Positions 1-8,878 of a DNA stretch of 64,000 nt are shown in pieces. The notes beneath the pieces are model-generated. The model was not told where the DNA came from and ran no database searches. It saw only the letters and a list, made by a program, of their open reading frames with translations. The stretch covers positions 310,001 through 374,000 of the forward strand of contig JFHF01000002.1 in the NCBI GenBank assembly GCA_000648925.1, written 5' to 3'. The stretch's first letter is position 1; the number at the start of each line of letters is the position of its first letter. The position numbers and the translations under genes are program-made. The DNA is from Caballeronia jiangsuensis. Lineage in GTDB: Bacteria; Pseudomonadota; Gammaproteobacteria; Burkholderiales; Burkholderiaceae.

Positions 1-160
1 CCTGCCGCGCGATCTGCCGCGACAGATGAGGCGGAAAGTGAACCTGCAGCGCCTGACGCGCGCCGAGCACGATGCCGTCGATTTCGCCGTGCGGGTTCAG
101 CAGAAAACGCGTCACCTTGCCGCGCGTTTCGGGAAGGCTTTCAGGGTCGATCCAATGCAT
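1..160 (-). CDS. Partial small envelope-module protein (5' part of gene)
   Basis: Reading leftwards from an ATG at 160, an open frame runs off the window edge and gives about 53 residues. AGGATC lies about 8 bases upstream of the ATG as a ribosome binding site. The peptide contains VTRFLLNPHGEIDGIVL followed by VHFPPHLSRQI. This closely matches the module in the next upstream gene (VSRFLINPDGDVDGFL and VHFPPHMSAQL). The two genes are therefore tandem paralogues, 51 bp apart on the same strand. No signal peptide is seen before the module, so this copy may be cytoplasmic or the start may differ. The module is short, beta-rich in appearance and OB-fold-like, but I do not recognise a characterised function. 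The 3' end is outside the window. Confidence 0.6.
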   Translation of the reverse strand, partial: MHWIDPESLPETRGKVTRFLLNPHGEIDGIVLGARQALQVHFPPHLSRQIARQ

Positions 161-211
161 GTCGTTGATCCTCGTTCGATGTTGATGAAAGCGCGTCGGT
201 CATCGACGCGC

Positions 212-1003
212 TCATGGGTTCGGCGGCGCGCGATCATAGAGCCGGGTCAGGTTGCCCGGCGCACCGAACGACGTCGCCTGAAGCGCGGTGCCGTACTGGT
301 TGCGCGTGCCGTAGCCTTGCGCCGATACCCGCGCGCCCGTCTGCACGAGCCGGGGGAATTGCTGGGCGACGGGCGGCGTGAGTTTGATGACGGTGCCATC
401 CGCGAGAATCACGCCGTCGGGCTCGCCGCGCGGAGCGGTGGTGACGTGCGCCACCTGTCCCTGCGCGCTCAGGCGCGAAAGACCCGCGCCGCGCAACTCT
501 CGCGGCAGCGGCTGCGCGCCCGGTAGCGGTGGCTGATCGGTGAGTTGCTGGCCGCTTCGCGCATCGGTGATGCGTTGCGCCTTGAGATTGCCGCCCGCAT
601 CGCGCCATCCTTCGATCTGCACGCTGTCGCCCGGATGTATCGCCGACGTGAGCTGTGCGCTCATGTGCGGCGGGAAGTGAACGAGCGCGCCGTCGCCGGT
701 CAGGAAGCCGTCGACATCGCCATCGGGGTTGATGAGAAAACGCGACACCGTGGCTTGCGTCGTGACCGCCGTTCCTTGGTCCGCGAGCGGCGCGGGACCG
801 GGGCCGGGCGGCGGCGGCACAGGCGCGGCGCCGGGCGGCGGCGGCGGTGGCATACCCGCTGCCGCGACGGGCGGCGCAGGCGCAACGGGCGGCTGGGTCT
901 GGGCGACGCAACCCGCGCTGACCGCCAGCAGCGCGGTGAGACTCATCGCGCTTGCGATGCGCGTGGTGTTGCGGCGGCTTGCCTTGGTCGATGTCGATTG
1001 CAT
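212..1003 (-). CDS. Exported proline-rich protein with duplicated OB-like module
   Basis: 263 aa. The N-terminus has basic residues, a hydrophobic stretch near residues 17-30 and the sequence VSAGC, so it is exported and possibly a lipoprotein. The lipobox is atypical because Ser rather than Leu sits at -3. A long Pro/Ala/Gly linker (about residues 35-75) follows. Two similar modules then occur: one with FLINPDGDVDGFLTGDGALVHFPP, given here as residues about 85-150, and a second with EPDGVILADGTVIKLTPP at about 185-255. Each ends in a segment of the GDSVQIEGW or GARVSAQGY type. GGAGTG lies 7 bases before the ATG and fixes the start. It is followed by a tandem paralogue truncated by the window edge. 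The arrangement suggests a periplasmic binding or stress-related protein, but the function is unknown. Confidence 0.7.
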   Translation of the reverse strand: MQSTSTKASRRNTTRIASAMSLTALLAVSAGCVAQTQPPVAPAPPVAAAGMPPPPPPGAAPVPPPPGPGPAPLADQGTAVTTQATVSRFLINPDGDVDGFLTGDGALVHFPPHMSAQLTSAIHPGDSVQIEGWRDAGGNLKAQRITDARSGQQLTDQPPLPGAQPLPRELRGAGLSRLSAQGQVAHVTTAPRGEPDGVILADGTVIKLTPPVAQQFPRLVQTGARVSAQGYGTRNQYGTALQATSFGAPGNLTRLYDRAPPNP

Positions 1004-1141
1004 GATTCACTCCTTCGCTTGACGCGGAGTGATCTGCAAGGGCCATGCCATCGAACGAAAGCCCACCGCTCAAGGGATCGGCGCGGCGAAGCGCGCGGCG
1101 GTGTCGGGGAATCGGACGCCGGGTGTCCGATCTCTTGACAC

Positions 1142-2524
1142 TCAACTTTCGGAGCCGGCCATCCCGAGGTTCGCCAGCCGCGTATAGAGCGATTGACGGC
1201 TGATGCCGAGCCTGCGCGCCGCTTCGGCGCGATTGCCGTCGGTGAGCGCGAGTGCGCGGACGATCAGCGCGCGTTCGAGCTGCGCGAGCGCATCGTTGAG
1301 TGGAAGCTCGGCGAGGCTGGCAGGGATCGCGTCACTGGGACTCGCGGTCGTGTTGAAGAGGAAGGCGAAGTCCTCGCGCGTGAGCAGCGCGCCCGGCGCG
1401 AGCGCGCTCGCCCGTTCCATCGCGTTCGCCAGTTCACGCACGTTGCCGGGCCAGCTGAACGTGACGAGCATGCGCTGCGCATCGGCGGAGAGGCGCTTGT
1501 GAGGCGCATCGGGCGACGCCGCGAGCGTCGACAGGAAATGCTCCGCGAGCGGCAGGATATCCGCCACCCGCTCCCGCAAGGGCGGCAAGTGCAGCGGGAT
1601 CACGTTCAGCCGATACAACAGATCCTGCCGGAAGGTTCCCGCCGCGACCATCGCCGGCAGATCGCGATGGGTCGCCGCCACGACGCGCACATCGACCGCG
1701 ACGGGCCGGTTCGTGCCGAGCGGCGTGACCTGCCGTTCCTGAAGCACGCGCAGCAGCTTGGCCTGCATCGCGAGCGGCATGTCGCCGACTTCATCGAGAA
1801 AGAGCGTGCCGCCGTGCGCCTCCTCGAAGCGCCCGCGCCGCTCCGCATGTGCGCCGGTGAACGCGCCCTTGCCGTGCCCGAACAGCTCGCTTTCGAGCAG
1901 GTCATCCGGAATCGCCGCGCAGTTCACCGCCACGAACGGCCCGCCAGCCCGCGCCGAAGCGCGATGCAGCACATGCGCCGCCACTTCCTTGCCGGTGCCC
2001 GTCTCGCCGGTGATGAGGACCGTCGAGTGCGTGCCCGCCGCGCGGCCCAGACGCTTTTGCACATCGCGCATGGCATCGCTCACGCCGAGCAGTTGCGGCT
2101 CGCGCGACGGCGTTTCGTCCGCGAAGGCAGGCGTCGCGGCGACGGGCGCATCGGGATGCGCCGCGAGCATCCGTGCGAGCAGCACCGCGATCTCGTCGCG
2201 GCCGACGGGTTTGGTGAGATGCTCGAACGCGCCGAGCCGCATCGCGCCGATGGTGTTGTCGCTCGTTGCATGGGCGGTCAGCATCACGACCGGCACATGT
2301 TGCAGGCCGGCCATGCCGCGCAGCGATTCGAGCACGGCGAGACCGTCCGCGCCCGGCAGACGGAAGTCGAGAAAGATGCAGTCCGGCGCGCAGCGCTCGC
2401 GCAAGTGCTCCAGCGCCGCTTCGCCCGAGCGCGCTTCGAGCGTCGTGTGACCCAGGTCCTGGATGGTTTCGACGAGGCCTTCGCGAAAGGCGTCGTCGTC
2501 GTCGATGATCAATATGGTCGCCAT
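1142..2524 (-). CDS. Sigma-54-dependent NtrC-family response regulator
   Basis: 460 aa. The receiver domain covers about residues 1-120, with the acidic triad start (IIDDDD) and phospho-acceptor Asp53 in FLDF. The AAA+ sigma-54 activation domain covers about 140-375, with Walker A GETGTGKEV and the sigma-54 contact loop GAFTGA. A Fis-type helix-turn-helix lies at the C-terminus (NRAEAARRLGISRQSLYTRL). It should activate sigma-54 promoters when phosphorylated by the adjacent kinase. I chose the ATG at 2524 because the receiver domain begins immediately there. A longer open frame to 2740 is low-complexity Arg-rich sequence that overlaps the kinase gene. The kinase stop at 2509 overlaps this start by 16 bp, so the two are translationally coupled. 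No convincing sigma-54 promoter was seen in the window, so the targets are unknown. Confidence 0.93.
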   Translation of the reverse strand: MATILIIDDDDAFREGLVETIQDLGHTTLEARSGEAALEHLRERCAPDCIFLDFRLPGADGLAVLESLRGMAGLQHVPVVMLTAHATSDNTIGAMRLGAFEHLTKPVGRDEIAVLLARMLAAHPDAPVAATPAFADETPSREPQLLGVSDAMRDVQKRLGRAAGTHSTVLITGETGTGKEVAAHVLHRASARAGGPFVAVNCAAIPDDLLESELFGHGKGAFTGAHAERRGRFEEAHGGTLFLDEVGDMPLAMQAKLLRVLQERQVTPLGTNRPVAVDVRVVAATHRDLPAMVAAGTFRQDLLYRLNVIPLHLPPLRERVADILPLAEHFLSTLAASPDAPHKRLSADAQRMLVTFSWPGNVRELANAMERASALAPGALLTREDFAFLFNTTASPSDAIPASLAELPLNDALAQLERALIVRALALTDGNRAEAARRLGISRQSLYTRLANLGMAGSES

Positions 2525-3993
2525 GGCACCTCGATCACGAAGCATGTCACGTTCGAATCCTCCGCGAGGTAAGCGCGTCCGCCATGTGCCGCCGCGATCT
2601 CGCGCACGACGGCGAGGCCGAGGCCGGAGCCATCGGGGCGGCCCGTCACGAACGGCTCGAAAATGCGCTCGCGCTCGGCCGCGCCCACGCCGGGACCATC
2701 GTCGGTCACTTCCAGCCTGAGCCTTTCGTCCCCGGTCCATTGTGCGCCCTTCGCGCGCACCGTCACGTGGCCGCCCGCCGGCGCATGGCGCAGCGCGTTC
2801 ACGATCAGGTTGTCGAGCGCGCGCGCCATTTGCGCGGGATCGACGACGGGCTGCATCGCGCCGGTTTCGATCTGCGCGCGCAACGATATCGCGCGGCTCT
2901 CGGCGCTCGCCTCATGCGTATGAACGATGTCGCCGAGCCACGTGTGCAGATCGACGGCGCGCGCGTTCACGGTCACCGGCTGCGTGAGCGCGAGCAGACT
3001 GGTCACCTGCGCCTCGATGCGCCCCACCTGCTCGATGATCGTTCGCAGCGCGGCTTCGCGCCGCGCGCCGTCGCCTGCGAGCGCGTTTTCTGCCTTCAGA
3101 CGCATCGCGCCCGCGGGGTTGCGGATCTCGTGCGCGATCTGCGCCGCCATCTTGCCGAGCGCGCCGAAGCGTTCGGCCTGCGCCAGTTGCGTGCTCAGCG
3201 CGTTCGCCTCGCGCTTGAGGCGCGCGGCGCGCTCGACATAGCGATTGAGCGCATCGACGATCTGGTCCAGATCGCGCTCGCCGAGCCGTGCGAGCCGCCG
3301 GCCCTGCTCGAATCCGCCATCGGGCGCGAGCGCCTGTTCCAGCCGCGTGAGGTTGCGCCGCCAGCGCCTGAGCGCCACGGCCAGAAACAAGGCCAGCACG
3401 ACGATGATCGCGAGCACGCCCGCCAGGATGGTCGCGGCGCGCTCGCCGTAGGGTCCGAGCGGCGGGCGCGCGCGCGTGAGCATCCACGCCAGCAGGCCTG
3501 CGTGGCGCGGCACGGGACAGGCGACCGCGACCACGGCATCCGCGCCGCTCGACACGACATCGACCTGCATCTGGCCCGCGCCGCCCGCTTTCCTGAGCGT
3601 GCGCAGAATGAGCGGCGTCTCGGCCTCGGGGACATCGCGCTTCACGCCGCTGCCTTCGTAGGTGGGAAACGCGTAGGCCAGAAAGCCGTTGGGCGCGCCG
3701 GCCGCCGTCTTGTCGTTCCAGAAGCCGCCTTCGATGCCATCGGTGCGGATCAGCACGAGATCGAGCACCGCGTGCATGAGATCGATGTTGGTCTCGCCGG
3801 GGCGCTGCATCGACAGGTCGTAGCGCGATGCGACCGCCGTGCACGCCGCAGCCGCCTGTTGCTTCGCGGTCGTGACACGCTCGCCGAGCGCCGACGAAAG
3901 GATGAGCCACACGGCCGCCGTGAGCAGTCCGCACAGGATGGCGACGAGAATCCAGAGCGCGAAGAGCTGGGTGGAGAACGACGGTCGCGGCAT
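2509..3993 (-). CDS. Membrane sensor histidine kinase, partner of the NtrC-type regulator
   Basis: 494 aa. Transmembrane segments lie at about 8-34 and 188-208, enclosing a periplasmic sensing domain of about 150 residues. A HAMP-like linker is followed by a HisKA domain with phospho-acceptor His288 in AQIAHEIRNP. A HATPase_c domain carries the N-box (ARALDNLIVNALRHA, about 390-404), the G1 box DDGPGVG and the G2 box GSGLGLAVV. It autophosphorylates and passes phosphate to the downstream regulator. The ATG at 3993 is chosen because the first membrane helix follows directly. The frame stays open to 4047, but that extension has no domain support. The first of the pair, it overlaps the regulator gene by 16 bp. 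The signal sensed is unknown. Confidence 0.92.
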   Translation of the reverse strand: MPRPSFSTQLFALWILVAILCGLLTAAVWLILSSALGERVTTAKQQAAAACTAVASRYDLSMQRPGETNIDLMHAVLDLVLIRTDGIEGGFWNDKTAAGAPNGFLAYAFPTYEGSGVKRDVPEAETPLILRTLRKAGGAGQMQVDVVSSGADAVVAVACPVPRHAGLLAWMLTRARPPLGPYGERAATILAGVLAIIVVLALFLAVALRRWRRNLTRLEQALAPDGGFEQGRRLARLGERDLDQIVDALNRYVERAARLKREANALSTQLAQAERFGALGKMAAQIAHEIRNPAGAMRLKAENALAGDGARREAALRTIIEQVGRIEAQVTSLLALTQPVTVNARAVDLHTWLGDIVHTHEASAESRAISLRAQIETGAMQPVVDPAQMARALDNLIVNALRHAPAGGHVTVRAKGAQWTGDERLRLEVTDDGPGVGAAERERIFEPFVTGRPDGSGLGLAVVREIAAAHGGRAYLAEDSNVTCFVIEVPWRPY

Positions 3994-4068
3994 GAAGAGT
4001 CTCTGCGCCAATTGAGTTGGTGCGAACTGAAGCAAGTCTCTCGCCACGGTCCGTTACGTCGCCGCCTG

Positions 4069-4797
4069 CTAGCGCCAGGCCTGCGTGAACTCGCTGACCA
4101 CGCGCGCGAGATGCGCCTGCATCGCCCCGCGCGCAGCGCTCGCATCGCGCGCCATGATGGCCGAAAAAATGCGCTGATGGTCGTCCTGCGAAGCCTCGCG
4201 CAACGCGGGCGTGTGGAAGTGCTCCTCGATCTTTTTCCACAACGGATCGGCGCGGGAGTTGTCCCATATCGCGGTCACGACCGAGTGGAGCACTTCGTTT
4301 CCGGTCGCCCGCGCAATCGCCAGATGGAAGTCGCGGTCGGCGGCTTCGTTGGCGGCCTTGTCGTGCATGTTTTCACGCATCGCGCGCAACGCGGCGAAGA
4401 GCCGGTCGAGGTCCGCATCCTTGCGTTCGATGGCAGCGAGCGCCGCGATCCCGCTTTCGATCACCGCCCGGGCGCGCAGCGTCTCGATCGGACCCAGCCC
4501 GCGCGGCATCCTGAACGTCACGGAGCGCGCCTCCGGTGCTTCGGCCACGTAGATGCCCGACCCGACACGCACCTCGACGACGCCCTGCACTTCCAGCGCG
4601 ATGATCGCCTCCCTCACCTGCGTGCGGCTCACGCCGAAACGCTCGGCCAGCGTGCGTTCGGAAGGCAGGCGGGCGCGCGGCCCGATGTCGCCGGCCGCGA
4701 TCAGGTCGTAGATCCGGTTCGCCAGCCCGACATACGAACGATCGCCCGCGTCCGCGTTGGCGAGACGGCCGGCTGGCGTGTGCGAAAGATCGGCCAT
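4069..4797 (-). CDS. GntR-family (FadR/FCD subfamily) repressor of the sugar ABC operon
   Basis: 242 aa. An N-terminal winged helix (about 22-90; LPSERTLAERFGVSRTQVRE, then a wing ending VRVGSGIYV) is followed by an all-helical FCD ligand domain (about 105-235). It is divergent from the sugar ABC operon starting at 5176. The 378-bp gap contains two copies of TGGTAYRCCA, at 4852-4861 and 4963-4972. These are close to the TGGTATACCA palindromes typical of this subfamily. The simplest reading is a repressor of the transport operon and of itself, released by the transported sugar acid or sugar, or by a metabolite of it. FCD regulators commonly bind organic acids, so a sugar-acid effector is plausible. 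Confidence 0.9.
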   Translation of the reverse strand: MADLSHTPAGRLANADAGDRSYVGLANRIYDLIAAGDIGPRARLPSERTLAERFGVSRTQVREAIIALEVQGVVEVRVGSGIYVAEAPEARSVTFRMPRGLGPIETLRARAVIESGIAALAAIERKDADLDRLFAALRAMRENMHDKAANEAADRDFHLAIARATGNEVLHSVVTAIWDNSRADPLWKKIEEHFHTPALREASQDDHQRIFSAIMARDASAARGAMQAHLARVVSEFTQAWR

Positions 4798-4851
4798 CGG
4801 GAACTCTCGAGATCGTCAAGTCCGCCGGGCGGCGGTCGAAGCTGGTCGAAA

Positions 4852-4861
4852 TGGTACACCA
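4852..4861. promoter_or_regulatory. Candidate GntR operator 1 (TGGTACACCA)
   Basis: TGGT and ACCA arms with a 2-base spacer, matching the FadR-type operator pattern. It lies 55 bp upstream of the gntR start. It matches the second site at 4963 in 8 of 10 positions. Assignment to the GntR protein is inference from position and family pattern. Confidence 0.55.
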
Positions 4862-4962
4862 ATCCCTGTGCAACGCAGCATCGGCCGATCGCGGGCCAGC
4901 CTTATCCATCAAGCCTTTCGACCCGAACGGCGCACGCTCGTAAACCACTATCGCGCGTGGAT

Positions 4963-4972
4963 TGGTATGCCA
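4963..4972. promoter_or_regulatory. Candidate GntR operator 2 (TGGTATGCCA)
   Basis: This is one base from the perfect palindrome TGGTATACCA. It lies 203 bp upstream of the periplasmic binding protein gene and 101 bp from operator 1. The two together suggest repression of both divergent promoters. The rest of the 4798-5175 gap shows no gene. Confidence 0.55.
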
Positions 4973-5175
4973 GTACTGTCAGACGCGAACGCGCACGCGC
5001 GTGCCCCTCCTGACGCTTCGAGGGGCGCTTTTGAAAATGGTCCTGCTGCCAGTTCGATCGCGTCCCGCCTGGCACATCCGCAAGATTCCGTGCTTCCCGC
5101 GCACCGTGTCGCCAATCCACGACGAGCCATGCGCGCCCGCAGTCGGTAGATTGAATCCAACAACAAGGAGACAAC

Positions 5176-6303
5176 ATGCGTCCAGGAATCCAGGTGCTCA
5201 GAGTGACGGCGAGCGCGGCATTGGCGTTGTGCGCGAGTGCGGCTTTCGCGCAGGCTTCGATCGTTTCCGGTCCATCCAGCGATCCCGCATGCATGGTTCC
5301 CTGGAAGAGCGACACCAAGTTCGTCAAGTATCCGAAGAAGAACGGCCCCTACCGCATCGCGCTCGTGAACGGCTATATCGCCAACACCTGGCGCATCCAG
5401 ATGATCAAGACGGCCAAGGCCTACACCGCGCAACCGGCGGTCGCCGCGAAGCTCAAGGAGTTCAAGGTCGTCTCCACCGGCGAGGACGTCCCGGCGCAGA
5501 TCTCGGCCGTCAACAACTTCATCGATGCGGGCTACGACGCGATCATCGTCGATGCGCAGAATCCCTCCTCGTTCGGCCCGGCGATCCGCCGCGCGAAGAA
5601 AGCCGGCGTCGTGCTGATCGCGTTCGACAACACGCTCGACAGCGAAGACGCGATCAACGTCGACGTCGATCAGTACGGGCTCGGCGTGCTGTGGGCCAAG
5701 TGGCTCGCGACCCATGTGCCGAACGGCGGCAAGGTGCTGGAGGTTCGCGGCGTGGCGGGCACGTCGGTGGATACGGACCGGCACAATGGTTTCCTGAAAA
5801 CGCTCGACGAGACTGGCAAGAAGTGGAACGTCGTGCAGGTCTACGGCAAATGGGACGACGGCGTCGCGCAGAAGGCCGCCGCGGACGCCATCGCGGTGCA
5901 AGGCCATTTCGACGGCATTTCGGCGCAGGGCGGCGACACCGGCGTCGTGCGCGCGATGATCGACGCGAAGCATCCGTTCGTGCCGTTCGGCGGCGAGACG
6001 GAAAACGGCTTTCGTAAGTTCTGCGCGCAGTACGGCAGCCAGGGCCTGAAATGCACGTCGGCGGGCAGCGGTCCCGCGCAGGTGGCCGTGGCGATCAAGA
6101 CCGCACTCTCCGCGCTCGACGGTCAGACGATTCCGGTGGCGATCAAGCTGCCCCTCGACATCACCGACGACGCGAAGCTGAAGGCGGGCGTCAACTACTT
6201 CCCGAACGAATCCGACAACTTCTTCGTCGGCAACTCGTTTCCGACATGCGGCATCAACTTCTCCGCGCAGGAAATCATGAAGCAGAGCCAGGGCAACCAG
6301 TAA
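5176..6303 (+). CDS. Periplasmic sugar-binding protein, RbsB/LacI-like (PBP type I)
   Basis: 375 aa. A Sec signal peptide (about 1-25, ending AAFAQA) precedes a two-lobed periplasmic binding domain of the ribose/xylose type (NGYIANTWRIQMIKTAKAY; later GYDAIIVDAQNP, VLIAFDNTLDS and FDGISAQGGDTG). It captures a sugar or polyol and delivers it to the permease pair encoded downstream. AAGGAG lies 8 bases before the ATG. It is the first gene of a four-gene transporter operon (binding protein, ATPase, two permeases). The family does not reveal the exact sugar. At 375 aa it is somewhat longer than RbsB (about 296 aa), and an extra Cys-containing segment (KFCAQYGSQGLKCTS) may form a disulphide. Confidence 0.9.
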   Translation: MRPGIQVLRVTASAALALCASAAFAQASIVSGPSSDPACMVPWKSDTKFVKYPKKNGPYRIALVNGYIANTWRIQMIKTAKAYTAQPAVAAKLKEFKVVSTGEDVPAQISAVNNFIDAGYDAIIVDAQNPSSFGPAIRRAKKAGVVLIAFDNTLDSEDAINVDVDQYGLGVLWAKWLATHVPNGGKVLEVRGVAGTSVDTDRHNGFLKTLDETGKKWNVVQVYGKWDDGVAQKAAADAIAVQGHFDGISAQGGDTGVVRAMIDAKHPFVPFGGETENGFRKFCAQYGSQGLKCTSAGSGPAQVAVAIKTALSALDGQTIPVAIKLPLDITDDAKLKAGVNYFPNESDNFFVGNSFPTCGINFSAQEIMKQSQGNQ

Positions 6304-6338
6304 GCGGATGATGGCGGCGACGTGACGGGAGACGAAGC

Positions 6339-7901
6339 ATGCGGGAGGACGCGGATCGGCCGTTCTTTCAGATGTCCGGCGTGTCGAAAAGCTACGGCGG
6401 CGCCGTCGCGCTGGATCACGCGGAGCTGGCGGTGCGCAGGGGACGCATCCACGCGGTCCTCGGCGAGAATGGCGCGGGCAAGTCCACGCTGCTGAAGGTG
6501 ATGTCCGGCGTCGTGCAGCCGGACGAAGGCACGATGCACCTCGATGGCCGCGAAGTCTCGTTCGCGTCGCCCGCCGCGGCGAACGCGGCCGGCATCGTCT
6601 GCGTGTATCAGGAGCTGTCGCTGATCCCCGACCTGAGCGTGGCGGACAACATCTTCGCTGCGAATCCGCCGCGGCGCTTCGGCATGATCGATCGCCGGGT
6701 GCAGCGCCGCCAGGCCGAGGCCGCGCTTGCCCGCGCCGGCGCGTCCGACATCAATCCGCTCACGAAAGTCCGCGATCTGCCGCTGTCGCGCCAGCAGATG
6801 GTCGAACTCGCGAAGGGGCTGGCGCACGAGCCGCGCATCCTGATTCTCGACGAAGCCACGTCGGCGCTGACCGCGGCCGACGTGGCGCGCGTCATCGACG
6901 TGCTCAAGCGCCTGCGCGACGAAGGGCTCGCGCTGCTCTTCATCTCGCACCGGATGCACGAGGTGAAAGCGCTCGCGGACGAATGCACGGTCTACCGGAA
7001 CGGTCGTCACGTGATGAGCTTCGAAGCAGGCACGCGCTCCGACAACGAGGTCGTCGAGATGATGATCGGCCGCAAGTACCAGCATGTGTTTCCCGCCAAG
7101 CCCGTGAACGAACCCGGCCAACGCGGCGCCGCCGAAGCAGTGCTCGCCTGCCGCGACCTCGCGTGGAACGACACATTGCGCGGCGTCAGCTTTTCGGTGA
7201 GGCCCGGCGAAATCCTCGGGCTGGGCGGCCTCGACGGACAAGGCCAGCGCGAACTGCTGCTCGCGCTGTTCGGCGTGCTGCGCGGTTGCGCGGGCGTGAT
7301 CGAGATCGATGGCAAGGCGGTGTCGATCGGGAGCCCCGTGGCCGCCCGCGCCAATCGCATCGGCATGGCGCTGATTCCGGAGGATCGCAAGACCGAAGGC
7401 CTGATGCTGCCGATGTCGGTGCGCGAGAACCTGTCGTTCGCCGCGCTCGATCGCATGTCCACCGCGGGCGTGATCGATCGCGACCGCCAGCAGTCGTTCG
7501 TCGACCGGATGATGGCGCTTCTCGCGATCAAGTCGTTCAGCGCCGACGCGGCCGTGGGCTCGCTCTCGGGCGGCAATCAACAGAAGGTCGTCATCGCGAA
7601 GTGGCTGGTCCGGCAGCCGCGCATCCTGCTGCTCTGCGACCCGACGCGCGGCATCGATGTCGGCACCAAGCAGGAGATCTATCAGTTGCTCAGGCGGCTC
7701 GCCGACGAGGGCGCCGCAATCGTGTTCTATTCGACCGACTACGACGAGCTGATCGGTTGCTGCGATCGCGTCCTCGTGCTGTACGAAGGCAGGATCAAGA
7801 AGGAGCTCGCCGGGGCGGCGATCACCGAGCAGAATCTCATCGCCAGTGCGCTGGACCTGCCCGTCGGACAGGTCGCGCTTTCCAAAGGAGTCGCGCCATG
7901 A
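6339..7901 (+). CDS. Sugar ABC transporter ATPase with two nucleotide-binding domains (RbsA/XylG type)
   Basis: 520 aa, the normal length for this family. The first domain (about 6-240) has Walker A GENGAGKST, a degenerate signature LPLSRQQM and Walker B ILILDEATSAL. The second (about 265-515) has a degenerate Walker A (GLGGLDGQGQRE) but a canonical signature LSGGNQQK and Walker B-like LLLCDPTRGIDVG. This asymmetry is usual for RbsA-type proteins. It powers uptake of the ligand bound by the upstream protein. Its stop overlaps the next start as ATGA, so the permease is translationally coupled. Confidence 0.93.
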   Translation: MREDADRPFFQMSGVSKSYGGAVALDHAELAVRRGRIHAVLGENGAGKSTLLKVMSGVVQPDEGTMHLDGREVSFASPAAANAAGIVCVYQELSLIPDLSVADNIFAANPPRRFGMIDRRVQRRQAEAALARAGASDINPLTKVRDLPLSRQQMVELAKGLAHEPRILILDEATSALTAADVARVIDVLKRLRDEGLALLFISHRMHEVKALADECTVYRNGRHVMSFEAGTRSDNEVVEMMIGRKYQHVFPAKPVNEPGQRGAAEAVLACRDLAWNDTLRGVSFSVRPGEILGLGGLDGQGQRELLLALFGVLRGCAGVIEIDGKAVSIGSPVAARANRIGMALIPEDRKTEGLMLPMSVRENLSFAALDRMSTAGVIDRDRQQSFVDRMMALLAIKSFSADAAVGSLSGGNQQKVVIAKWLVRQPRILLLCDPTRGIDVGTKQEIYQLLRRLADEGAAIVFYSTDYDELIGCCDRVLVLYEGRIKKELAGAAITEQNLIASALDLPVGQVALSKGVAP

Positions 7902-8878
7902 GCGGATTGCGCTACTGGTACGCGGAAAATCGCGGGTCGGCGTTCGCATTCGCCCTGTTCGTGCTGATGTTCGCGATCTACCTCTTCAACTATCCGTCGA
8001 CCTTGTCGGCGAATGTGTTTCAGACGGCGGCGAACAAGGCGGTATTGCTCGCGCTGGTGTCGATGGGCCAGGCGCTCGTCGTACTGACGGCGGGCATCGA
8101 CCTGTCGATCGGGATGATGCTCGTGCTGACGAATTGCCTGGGATCGTGGATCGTCACGGGCGGCGCGCTGCACAGCGCGCTCGGCATCGCCGGTGTGCTC
8201 GCGGCGGGCGCGCTGTGCGGCGCGCTCAACGGCGTCATCATCATTTTCGGGCGTCTGCAGCCCATCGTGACGACGATCGCAACGGGCGCGGTGTACTACG
8301 GACTGGCGCTGCTGCTTCGCCCGGTTCCCGGCGGCGCGATCAACGAAGATCTCGCCGACGTACTGACCGGCAAGGTTGCCGGCGTCGTGCCGGCAAGCCT
8401 GTTGATTCTGCTCGCGGCCGTGGCGATCGTCTGGATTCCCTTCAAGCGCTCCGCGATCGGGCGCGCGGCTTATGCAACCGGCTCGTCCGAACCCGCGGCC
8501 TTCCTCTCCGGCATGCCGATCCGCCGCGCGAAGTTCGTGAGCTATACGCTCGCCGGCCTGCTCGCCGCGATCGGCGGCCTCTTTCTGACGTTCTTCACGG
8601 ACACCGGCGAAGCCAGCCTAGGCAGCGCCAACTCGTACACGCTGTTTTCGATCGCCGCCGTGGTCATCGGCGGCGTGTCGCTGCTGGGCGGCAGGGGCAG
8701 CGCGATCGGCGCGGTCTTCGGCGCATTCGCGTTCCGCTCGATCGGCGACCTGCTGTTCGTGTTCAACGTCGATGCGCTGTGGCAGCCGCTCTTCCAGGGC
8801 GTGATTCTCCTGCTCGCCGTTTCGATCGGCGCGTGCGGGCTCTTCCGGGTGCGCAACCGCCTGGAGTGGTTCCAATGA
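7898..8878 (+). CDS. Sugar ABC transporter permease 1 (RbsC family)
   Basis: 326 aa, strongly hydrophobic with about 8-10 membrane helices. It contains the family hallmarks VVLTAGIDLSIG near residue 65 and VIGGVSLLGGRGSAIGAVFG near residue 255. It forms the translocation pore, presumably as a heterodimer with the following permease. ATGA overlaps join it to the ATPase upstream and to permease 2 downstream, and AAAGGAG lies 11 bases before the start. The homologous ribose system uses a single permease gene; here two different ones are present, as in several sugar-acid or polyol systems. Confidence 0.93.
   Translation: MSGLRYWYAENRGSAFAFALFVLMFAIYLFNYPSTLSANVFQTAANKAVLLALVSMGQALVVLTAGIDLSIGMMLVLTNCLGSWIVTGGALHSALGIAGVLAAGALCGALNGVIIIFGRLQPIVTTIATGAVYYGLALLLRPVPGGAINEDLADVLTGKVAGVVPASLLILLAAVAIVWIPFKRSAIGRAAYATGSSEPAAFLSGMPIRRAKFVSYTLAGLLAAIGGLFLTFFTDTGEASLGSANSYTLFSIAAVVIGGVSLLGGRGSAIGAVFGAFAFRSIGDLLFVFNVDALWQPLFQGVILLLAVSIGACGLFRVRNRLEWFQ

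Noticed and set aside
1142-2740. N-terminally extended version of the NtrC-type regulator
   Set aside because: The extra 72 residues are Arg-rich and overlap the kinase gene. The receiver domain begins exactly at the ATG at 2524.
2584-5013. An 809-codon open frame on the + strand
   Set aside because: It runs antisense to the sensor kinase and gntR genes, is Arg/Ala/His-rich and has no domain. It is a high-GC shadow frame.
5060-5100. Sigma-54 promoter (TGGCAC element) for the NtrC-type regulator
   Set aside because: TGGCAC is present, but the required TTGC-type element at the correct spacing is absent.
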